From Candidatus Rifleibacteriota bacterium (GTDB lineage Bacteria > Muiribacteriota > Ozemobacteria > Ozemobacterales > Ozemobacteraceae), in assembly GCA_018818125.1 (NCBI GenBank), contig JAHISQ010000131.1, positions 1 through 52,187 of the forward strand: DNA of 52,187 nt, written 5' to 3'. This document shows, piece by piece, positions 8,572 to 14,179 of this stretch (positions are counted from its first letter, which is position 1; every line of letters starts with the position of its first letter). Made by a program: the position numbers and the translations under genes. Below the pieces are notes generated by a model that worked only from the letters and a program-made list of their open reading frames with translations, made no database searches and was not told where the DNA came from.

Positions 8572-8800
8572 TGACTAACTTTTTAAAGCCATGCTTTCTG
8601 ATATTGTCATCAGACAGTAGCTTTTTGGTAGAAACTTCAGTGCTCTGTTTTGCGGGGAAGATTAGTCTTACAACTTCATTGCCGCATTCTGGGCATATTT
8701 GAAGCGCGTCTTCTCTGATCAGCTGCACAATTTCAAACTCATTCCTGCAGTATTCGCAGCATTGCTGCGAGTCTCTTGGCCGATATGTGTAAAAAGGCAT
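8537..8800 (-). CDS. FmdB-family putative regulatory zinc-ribbon protein
   Basis: An 87-residue protein starting MPFYTYR, the usual FmdB start (MPxYEYR). The open frame extends 32 codons further upstream, but the ATG at 8800 has a GAGG sequence about 9 nt before it and fits the family. It has CCEYC (a C-x2-C pair) near the N-terminus, then CPEC, forming a single zinc ribbon, and a basic and polar tail. The length is normal for FmdB proteins, whose molecular role is unsettled. It lies 19 nt after the radical SAM gene and overlaps the YgjP-like gene. Confidence 0.82.
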   Translation of the reverse strand: MPFYTYRPRDSQQCCEYCRNEFEIVQLIREDALQICPECGNEVVRLIFPAKQSTEVSTKKLLSDDNIRKHGFKKLVNAGGGKFDEVV

Positions 8801-8819
8801 GTTTTTAACCTCAAAACTT

Positions 8820-10718
8820 TCAATCATCTGATTGGCGAGTGCTTTTTTGTGCATCCGCTGCTTTATATAATAGCCCGGATTCAATAAGTTTTTCAAGGGC
8901 TGGCGTAAAGTCAGGAACTGGTAGATCTTTCCAGATGAGTTGCCAGCTTTGTGACCAGCTGTTCTGGTCGGCGCGCGCCTGAATTGCTGAAATTATGAAG
9001 GCGCTGCAAAGATCGAGTTCGACAACTTCAACGTCCGGGGTAGTCGAGAGATCTTTTTCAAAGCGGTATACAATCGGCCATGGGGAATCGCTGGTATTTA
9101 TACCATGTCGATCCTGCGCAAGTTTTAACGGGTTAAAAGCGTACCACAGCGCACGACAGCCAGGTTCTACGCGATATTCGGTTTTGCGCACTCTGTTCTC
9201 GAACAGCGGTGTAATCTGTGGATTGCTGCCAACCGGAACCTTCTGTGTTAGTCTCAGCTCATGTTCGAGTAGCGAAGGAAGCATTTTCGCTGCCGAACTC
9301 TCAGTCTGAAGACTCTCGATAAAAGCCTGTAGGTGCTTTGCGATATTCTCGGGGCTGAAATTGTAAAACTGAAGCCGTTGCTGCCGCCAATAAGCTGCCA
9401 GTTGCATGAAAAACTGCGCAGCAGACCCTGAGAAGAAATTATTAACTATGTAGTTGAGGCTTTTCGGGTATCTGAGACAGTTGTATATACCCTCAACCAG
9501 TTTGGCAATATCTTGAATGCGAATGGCATCATCACAATTCAACCAGTTTGTGCGTAAAACGGTATAGGGCGGGGCCGGCATCGCCGACAGCTCACCGGAT
9601 TCAACCTGGTTCTCAAGAGGAGTTCCGCGAAGCACTTTCACCAGACTGATTTGAATGCTGTGTGGTGACAGTTCCCAGACGTCATCGAGGCTCTTTAGAA
9701 AATCGCCAAGGCCGTCACAGGGAAGGGCGCCAAGCAGATCCAGGTGTAAGTGACATTTGGTGCGACTTCTTAGCTGGTGTATGCGTTCTCTAAGAATGGC
9801 AAGATCAAACCGGCGGTTCACAGCCTTCAGCGAAGCGGGGTTAGTAGATTGTATGCCGATCTCCAAATGAAACATGCCATCTGGCGCGTCTGCCAGCAGG
9901 TCAATGATTTCCTCGCTTAAAAAATCGGCATGTATCTCAAAATGGAAATTGATGTTTCTGTTGTTATTGGCCATTATATAGCTGATTATTCGTTTGGCTC
10001 TGGTGTGATCATGATTGAATGTGCGGTCGGCAAAGCGAACCTGGCGGTATTCAGATTTAAAAAACCAGTCAAGATCAGCTTCTACCCGATCTATCGAAAA
10101 ATAGCGCAGTCTGCCTAGGACTGAACTCAGGCAGTATGTGCACCTGGAAGGGCAACCCCGAGATGCCTCATAGTAGGTAAATTTGTGTCTCTCTTTATAA
10201 AAACCAGCCTGAAAAGGCGATGGAATAACATCCAGATTACCAATAAGCTCGCGATCGGGGTTGCTTGATATATGAGAACCATCACGAAAAGTAATGCCGG
10301 CAATACCGCTTGTCGGGCTTTTGGAAATGAGTGCCAGTAATAATTCAGTAAAAGAAACCTCGCCTTCGCCACGCACGATGTAGTCTATCCAAGCATGGTG
10401 AAGCATTAACCACTCGGAGTTGAAAGAAACTTCCGGACCGCCGAATATGATTATAGTGTCTGGCAATGCAGCTTTTACTGCCCCAACTATTTCGGTAGTT
10501 CGGGTCAGTGACCATATATATACAGAGAAGGCAAGGATTTCAGGTCTTTCTGTTATCAGATCGGCAATTATGCCCTCGTTGGTTTGATTCAGGTCATATT
10601 CGCAGATGGTCATAGGCAGGCGATCTGGTTCTTTTAGCCAGTAAGCCTTCAGATATGCCAGAGCCAGGGCGCTGTGTGTGTGTCTGGTGTTGAGTGCTGC
10701 CGCAATAATCTTGGTCAT
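8820..10718 (-). CDS. B12-binding domain radical SAM protein with DUF4080-type C-terminus
   Basis: A 632-residue protein. The N-terminal cobalamin-binding Rossmann-like domain (about 1-135) contains RPEILAFSVYIW and FGGPEVSF. The radical SAM core begins with C189-x3-C193-x2-C196 (RGCPSRCTYC), which ligates the 4Fe-4S cluster that splits S-adenosylmethionine. The C-terminal 200 residues resemble the DUF4080 extension common in these class B-like proteins. Substrates are typically unknown; methyl or alkyl transfer is the usual chemistry. The start at 10718 is the family-typical MTKIIAAALNTRHTH and lacks a clear ribosome site. The first 41 bp of the gene are inside the tandem duplication described at 10678-12232, and a scrap of its 5' end is found again at 11468. 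Confidence 0.88.
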   Translation of the reverse strand: MTKIIAAALNTRHTHSALALAYLKAYWLKEPDRLPMTICEYDLNQTNEGIIADLITERPEILAFSVYIWSLTRTTEIVGAVKAALPDTIIIFGGPEVSFNSEWLMLHHAWIDYIVRGEGEVSFTELLLALISKSPTSGIAGITFRDGSHISSNPDRELIGNLDVIPSPFQAGFYKERHKFTYYEASRGCPSRCTYCLSSVLGRLRYFSIDRVEADLDWFFKSEYRQVRFADRTFNHDHTRAKRIISYIMANNNRNINFHFEIHADFLSEEIIDLLADAPDGMFHLEIGIQSTNPASLKAVNRRFDLAILRERIHQLRSRTKCHLHLDLLGALPCDGLGDFLKSLDDVWELSPHSIQISLVKVLRGTPLENQVESGELSAMPAPPYTVLRTNWLNCDDAIRIQDIAKLVEGIYNCLRYPKSLNYIVNNFFSGSAAQFFMQLAAYWRQQRLQFYNFSPENIAKHLQAFIESLQTESSAAKMLPSLLEHELRLTQKVPVGSNPQITPLFENRVRKTEYRVEPGCRALWYAFNPLKLAQDRHGINTSDSPWPIVYRFEKDLSTTPDVEVVELDLCSAFIISAIQARADQNSWSQSWQLIWKDLPVPDFTPALEKLIESGLLYKAADAQKSTRQSDD

Positions 10719-10847
10719 GAGGATATATTAGCGCAAACGATTCTCTATGACCAGCGGATTCGAATGCTATGAAAAAAAAATACATAGGTTTAGATGATTG
10801 ATAGAGAAATTATGTTTCCGTGCAAAATTAACACAAAACGCATTGAT

Positions 10848-10962
10848 TGTGAAAAAAATCCCATGCGACCATTGAGTTGATTGGAGTTAGCGGTCTGTTT
10901 CGAAGTTATTTCTGGTTTTGAGCTCGCTGGGCAAGAGTTTGGTGTGTGTAAAAAAAATGCAC
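10848..10962 (+). promoter_or_regulatory. Candidate activator-binding sites (UAS) of sRNA copy 1
   Basis: Two related motifs, TGTGAAAAAAATCCCA (10848-10863) and TGTAAAAAAAATGCAC (10947-10962), start 99 bp apart. They lie about 170 and 75 bp upstream of the -24 element, the usual distance for enhancer-binding-protein sites of sigma-54 promoters. Both motifs and their spacing recur in copy 2. No protein has been assigned. Confidence 0.4.
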
Positions 10963-11020
10963 GCGTGGGCTTTTTTAACGTGATATAATAGGAAAGCTGG
11001 CTTAAACAGAGTTTTTTTAG

Positions 11021-11037
11021 TTGGCACGGTTATTGCT
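11021..11037 (+). promoter_or_regulatory. Sigma-54 (-24/-12) promoter of sRNA copy 1
   Basis: TTGGCACG (11021-11028), four bases, then TTGCT (11033-11037). This matches every position of the YTGGCACGNNNNTTGCW consensus. The expected start point is about 11048. A TATAAT at 10984-10989, also conserved in copy 2 but with no good -35 in copy 1, might be an alternative weaker promoter. Confidence 0.85.
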
Positions 11038-11047
11038 ACATTAATAT

Positions 11048-11344
11048 TAGTTCTTTGAAAAATGAAAAAGCGTTTTCCGGATCGGCTAAAGTATGTTCAT
11101 ACTTTGTAATAGCACGATCGCACCACCTTCAAAACATGGTCACTCCTTAATTTGTAACACAGCTATTCTTTAAGTCATCAACAACCACAAAACCAGATCC
11201 ACCTAATTTCACAGCATAGTCAATGAATAGTCATTGCATGATCCGGAAAGCTTTTTATAATTTTGTCATCTAACGATGACTCAACAGTCCTCTCAAAAGA
11301 TCCTCTCACTTTGTCCCCGGCTTTTTGTCCGGGGATTTTTTTTT
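11048..11344 (+). ncRNA. Putative sigma-54-dependent small RNA, copy 1
   Basis: About 297 nt from the predicted sigma-54 start to the end of the terminator T-run. Visible structure: a long-range stem in which 11065-11083 (with a 2-nt GT bulge) pairs with 11240-11256 over 17 bp; inside it the hairpins AAAGTAT-GTTC-ATACTTT (11088-11105) and CAATGA-ATAG-TCATTG (11221-11236). After the stem come the hairpin GTCATC-TAAC-GATGAC (11265-11280), an open C/U-rich stretch with TCCTCTCA twice (11288 and 11301), and the terminator. A boxA-like GTTCTTTGAAAA lies at 11050. The last 109 nt are identical to copy 2. No long reading frame with a ribosome site is present. It matches no RNA family I know. Confidence 0.75.
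11315..11344 (+). terminator. Intrinsic terminator of sRNA copy 1
   Basis: CCCCGG (11315-11320) pairs with CCGGGG (11329-11334), extended by a T-A pair, followed by nine T (11336-11344). Identical in copy 2. Confidence 0.9.
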
Positions 11345-11409
11345 CCCGAAACCAGGTGTGAAATCTTTGTAACTGCGGTTTAGGCCTTGGGCGTGATCAG
11401 CCGCAACGT

Positions 11410-11438
11410 TTATCGGCTGCTGTCGTCAGGTGTGTCTG
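11410..11438 (-). pseudogene. Fragment of the rseC-like gene 3' end (duplication scar)
   Basis: This matches the last codons of the gene at 12204-12695 (reading TDTPDDSSR then stop, versus TDTPDDSDQ then stop in the intact gene). It is carried by copy 1 of the duplication and has no upstream gene. Confidence 0.75.
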
Positions 11439-11468
11439 TTTTGAGTGCTGCGCAATAATCTTTGTCAT
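11430..11468 (-). pseudogene. Fragment of the radical SAM gene 5' end (duplication scar)
   Basis: This repeats the start codon region of the gene at 8820-10718 (ATG at 11468), with one base lost compared with 10699-10704, so the frame is broken after a few codons. The upstream flank to about 11525 is also copied. Confidence 0.8.
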
Positions 11469-11639
11469 GAGGGTATATTGGCGCAAACCATTCTCTATGA
11501 CCAGCGGATTCGAATGCCATGAAAAAGAATATCCCCAAGGCTAAATGTTTGAGAAGAGAAACCTGATTTCGTGCCATTTCATCCCGAGTTGAAATTACCG
11601 CTCAATGGACAGTGCCAAATTCACACGGAATTCCAAGAT

Positions 11640-11754
11640 TGTGAAAAAAATCCCATATTGACCTTGGATTTAATTGATATAGTGGGCTATTATGAAGCGA
11701 TTCATGGTTTCTGGCGCACTGGGTGAGAGTTCGGTGTGTGTGAAAAAAATACAC
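11640..11754 (+). promoter_or_regulatory. Candidate activator-binding sites (UAS) of sRNA copy 2
   Basis: TGTGAAAAAAATCCCA (11640-11655) and TGTGAAAAAAATACAC (11739-11754) start 99 bp apart, as in copy 1. The second is a near-dyad, GTGT-N9-ACAC. Confidence 0.4.
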
Positions 11755-11811
11755 TTGTGGACTTTTTTAACGCGATATAATCGGAAGCTGGCTTAAACAG
11801 GGTTCTAAAAG

Positions 11812-11828
11812 TTGGCACGGTTATTGCT
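11812..11828 (+). promoter_or_regulatory. Sigma-54 (-24/-12) promoter of sRNA copy 2
   Basis: TTGGCACG (11812-11819), four bases, TTGCT (11824-11828), a full consensus match, exactly 791 bp after the copy-1 promoter. Expected start point about 11839. Confidence 0.85.
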
Positions 11829-11838
11829 ATATTATTAT

Positions 11839-12135
11839 CAGTTCTTTGAAAAATGAAAAAGCGTTTTCCGGATCGTCTAAAGTATATTCATACTTTGTAA
11901 AAGCACGGTCACTCCACCTTTCAAAATACAGCCACTCACTAAGTTGCAGCATTACCATTCTTTTATTCATCAACAAACACAATACTAGATCCACTAAACT
12001 CATAGCATAGTCAATGAATAGTCGTCGCATGATCCGGAAAGCTTTTTATAATTTTGTCATCTAACGATGACTCAACAGTCCTCTCAAAAGATCCTCTCAC
12101 TTTGTCCCCGGCTTTTTGTCCGGGGATTTTTTTTT
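11839..12135 (+). ncRNA. Putative sigma-54-dependent small RNA, copy 2
   Basis: The same length and architecture as copy 1. Retained features: the boxA-like motif (11841), the long-range stem including the GT bulge, and the AAAGTAT/ATACTTT hairpin with its loop changed from GTTC to ATTC. From 12027 to 12135 the sequence is identical to copy 1, including the hairpin, both TCCTCTCA motifs (12079 and 12092) and the terminator. The central part (about 11900-12020) has diverged by many substitutions, so selection appears to act on the ends. In the inner hairpin at 12012-12027 one pair became a G-U wobble and one is lost. Confidence 0.75.
12106..12135 (+). terminator. Intrinsic terminator of sRNA copy 2
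   Basis: CCCCGG (12106-12111) pairs with CCGGGG (12120-12125), followed by nine T (12127-12135). It stops transcription about 70 nt before the convergent rseC-like gene. Confidence 0.9.
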
Positions 12136-12203
12136 CCCCGAAATCAGGTATTAATTTTTTTTTATATAGGTTGTGGCTTTGGGCGTGATCAGCAGCAACA
12201 GGC

Positions 12204-12695
12204 CTATTGGTCGCTGTCGTCTGGTGTGTCTGTTTGCATAGACTCTTCAGAGGCAGTACTATTATGTAATATTTTAACCACTTTCAGGCTGAGCTGCTCA
12301 GCTTTCCTGGTGCGGGCTACTACTGCCAGCAGAGCGAATGCAACCGACATGCCGGTAAAGCCAGATATCACGCGTGCTAAATCGCTGACACCGCAGCCAA
12401 TAGAATTGCAGAGCCAGGGAGTCAATGCAAGACCCGCAAAAAAACCGGCAATAGGCAGCCCAAATATCAGCAATGCCGCTATACTACCTTCTCCTGGGTT
12501 AAGGTCGAGCAATACATCGTCACCTGGATTCACCTCGAAATCTTTGACAAGCGCTTTAATCTGCTTTCTTTTTGAACGCTTTTCGCCATCAAGAAGCCCG
12601 GTGCAGGCGTGGCAACCGGTACATTCCGGGCGCGGTTCAACTTCTACAATTGCGTAAACACCTTCGATTCCAGTTACTTTTCCCTGTAGACTCAT
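12204..12695 (-). CDS. rseC: RseC/MucC-family (SoxR-reducing system) membrane protein
   Basis: A 163-residue protein. A cytoplasmic N-terminal part carries C25, C28 and C31 (ECTGCHAC), the cysteine cluster of RseC. GDDVLLDL leads into two transmembrane helices (about 72-95 and 108-130), a polar linker and an acidic tail. In Gammaproteobacteria RseC acts with the Rsx/Rnf complex to keep SoxR reduced and modulates sigma-E signalling. Here the full rnf operon lies only about 2 kb away, which supports an Rnf-linked electron-transfer role. No clear ribosome site precedes the ATG. The 3' end lies in the tandem duplication and a scrap of it is found at 11410. Confidence 0.78.
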   Translation of the reverse strand: MSLQGKVTGIEGVYAIVEVEPRPECTGCHACTGLLDGEKRSKRKQIKALVKDFEVNPGDDVLLDLNPGEGSIAALLIFGLPIAGFFAGLALTPWLCNSIGCGVSDLARVISGFTGMSVAFALLAVVARTRKAEQLSLKVVKILHNSTASEESMQTDTPDDSDQ

Positions 12696-12758
12696 GGCAA
12701 TGTATCCGACCTAATATAAGTGATAGTATTTTACTACGGGACATTCTAAACTATAATT

Positions 12759-13328
12759 ATGAAAAGCAAAAGAGCTGCATTGTATCTGGTGGTCATATTT
12801 GTAATGATACTAAGCGAACTTTGCGCTCAGATGACGAATTTTTTTGAGCAACCTGCGCCTGTTATCCGCTCTCCTGCAGTGTCTGCTGTGCCGCAGGCAG
12901 TGCCAGCATCGCCAACAACGCCAACAGCGCCTGTCGTTTCGCCAGACCAGCCCCAGCCTTACCAGGCTCCTGTGTATGATCCGGCTATGGATAACCACCT
13001 GATTGCACCCGCAGCAGAGGAACAGTTGGGCCTTTTCGGCCAACCGGTCAGCAAAGTAGAGAATCTGTTGCTGGCAAATGGTGCCAGGCGGCATTCATAC
13101 GCTTTTGGAAAGTATAGTCGACTGATCCTGTCGGTTTATATGGTCACAGTATATTTTGATCGCAACAGGCGGGTAGGCGCGTTTTCTGTTGAACCCAGAC
13201 CACCCTATAAGACTGTCGAGCCGGATGCTCGTAAGTTCTTTTTTGATATGTTTCTTAAAGGGGTTGATCTTTCAAGATTTCAGGCTAACCTTGCAAATAC
13301 TAAGCTGGAAGTAAGATACGCACCCTGA
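12759..13328 (+). CDS. Small secreted protein of unknown function with Pro/Ala-rich linker
   Basis: A 189-residue protein that I do not recognise. A signal peptide occupies residues 1-23 (cut near LCAQ), then a Pro/Ala/Val-rich low-complexity linker (about 29-80), then a compact C-terminal domain (about 85-189) with charged and aromatic residues (YSRLILSVYMVTVYFD). No catalytic motif is seen. A TATAAT sits at 12752-12757, one base before the ATG, and no ribosome site is visible, so the exact start or promoter assignment is uncertain. It is divergent from the rseC-like gene. Confidence 0.6.
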   Translation: MKSKRAALYLVVIFVMILSELCAQMTNFFEQPAPVIRSPAVSAVPQAVPASPTTPTAPVVSPDQPQPYQAPVYDPAMDNHLIAPAAEEQLGLFGQPVSKVENLLLANGARRHSYAFGKYSRLILSVYMVTVYFDRNRRVGAFSVEPRPPYKTVEPDARKFFFDMFLKGVDLSRFQANLANTKLEVRYAP

Positions 13329-13463
13329 AGCAAAAGCGAAGCAAACTCAGCGAATCAAAAATGGTTGTTTCGACGGGCAAAGTTTCTCGCGAAGGCCATG
13401 GATGACCGAATATTGGTCCGACCAATGACGCGCAAATCTAATTTTGGCAGATTAGTATGTGTG

Positions 13464-14168
13464 TTAACGACTGTTTAATGAGTCGATGTTTTCATTGGCT
13501 TTTTCGCCAGCTGCGATACCTTCAGCAGGTATTACCGTTTGTCCAGGTAATGGAGTTGGCTGACTCTTGATTCCAAGGTAGTTTTTTAGCTCGCTGCGAT
13601 GTTCCCACATTGTCCAGCTGGACATAAATGCAACTATGTAAAGGTAGTCGAGATCCTGGAACTTTACCAGGAAAACCCACGCAATGGAGAGTAGCGGCAT
13701 GGCTCCGGCAGCACTTAACGCTCCGGGTTTGCTTGATAGTCCCCAGAACGCGAGGAAGAGACCGAGAAACATCGACAGAAGCGCCGGAACAGGCAGAAGT
13801 GTAACCATTACGCCAAAGGTTGGCGCCAGGCCTCTGCCTCCTTTAAATCCTAGAAATGGGCTGTTGCAATGACCGATTACGGTTAGAATGCCTCCTAGAC
13901 CCACAATCCACCATTGAGAATAAGCGTCCTCACCTATGAGACTTACTGTGAGCGGGTAAACAGCCACAAAGCCTTTGAGACAGTCAAGAAGACATACAAA
14001 GATACCTAATGGCAGGCCAAGTATTTCGAATACTTCACCAGGGGGCCGAGTATCGCGGCTGCCTGGCAGAATTAATGATTTTCCAGTTTTCAGGCGTGCC
14101 AGTATTTCACCGAACGGCAGGCTGCCAATCAGAAAGCAGGCAAGAAAATACTGGATTATGGTTGTCAT
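13464..14168 (-). CDS. PlsY-like glycerol-3-phosphate acyltransferase family membrane protein
   Basis: A 234-residue multi-spanning protein. GSLPFG at residues 15-20 and GHCNSPFLGFKGGRG (99-113) match PlsY motifs, the latter being the phosphate/acyl-phosphate-binding GHxFPxFxxFKGGKG element. The first motif, normally GSGNxGATN, reads GSRDTRPPG (36-44), so the glycerol-3-phosphate site is altered. A hydrophilic tail of about 35 residues follows the last helix. PlsY acylates glycerol-3-phosphate from acyl phosphate. This version may be a paralogue with another acceptor. It starts 11 nt after rnfB and is probably the last gene of the rnf operon. Confidence 0.75.
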   Translation of the reverse strand: MTTIIQYFLACFLIGSLPFGEILARLKTGKSLILPGSRDTRPPGEVFEILGLPLGIFVCLLDCLKGFVAVYPLTVSLIGEDAYSQWWIVGLGGILTVIGHCNSPFLGFKGGRGLAPTFGVMVTLLPVPALLSMFLGLFLAFWGLSSKPGALSAAGAMPLLSIAWVFLVKFQDLDYLYIVAFMSSWTMWEHRSELKNYLGIKSQPTPLPGQTVIPAEGIAAGEKANENIDSLNSR

Positions 14169-14179
14169 AGAGGTAGTGA

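Larger units (their letters stand above)
10678..11438. repeat. Tandem duplication of an sRNA-containing intergenic unit, copy 1
   Basis: This segment and 11430-12232 are two copies of one unit (about 752 and 794 bp) in direct orientation. Each runs from the 5' end of the radical SAM gene, through an activator-site-like region, a sigma-54 promoter and a terminated transcript, to the 3' end of the rseC-like gene. The 9-bp sequence GTGTGTCTG occurs at 10678, 11430 and 12224, at the start of each copy and at the end of the second, which points to duplication at a microhomology. Copy similarity ranges from identical (the last 109 nt of the transcript) to strongly diverged (around 10775-10845 versus 11516-11635). 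Confidence 0.9.
11430..12232. repeat. Tandem duplication of an sRNA-containing intergenic unit, copy 2
   Basis: Second copy of the unit starting at 10678. The offset between copies is 750 at the radical SAM start codon remnant, 792 at the A-tract motifs and 791 from the promoter through the terminator, so indels accumulated upstream of the promoter but cancel out inside the transcript. It ends in the intact 3' end of the rseC-like gene. Confidence 0.9.

Noticed and set aside
10719..11047. A protein-coding gene in the long gap after the radical SAM gene
   Set aside because: No frame has a start with a ribosome site. The two copies differ by frameshifting indels in this part, so coding is unlikely.
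11827..12030. 67-codon reverse-strand frame inside sRNA copy 2
   Set aside because: It has no ribosome site, has no intact equivalent in copy 1, and runs antisense across the sigma-54 transcript and its structured stems.
12067..12657. 196-codon forward frame starting in the sRNA 3' end
   Set aside because: It reads through the intrinsic terminator and then antisense through the rseC-like gene. The equivalent frame in copy 1 (from 11276) ends after about 35 codons.
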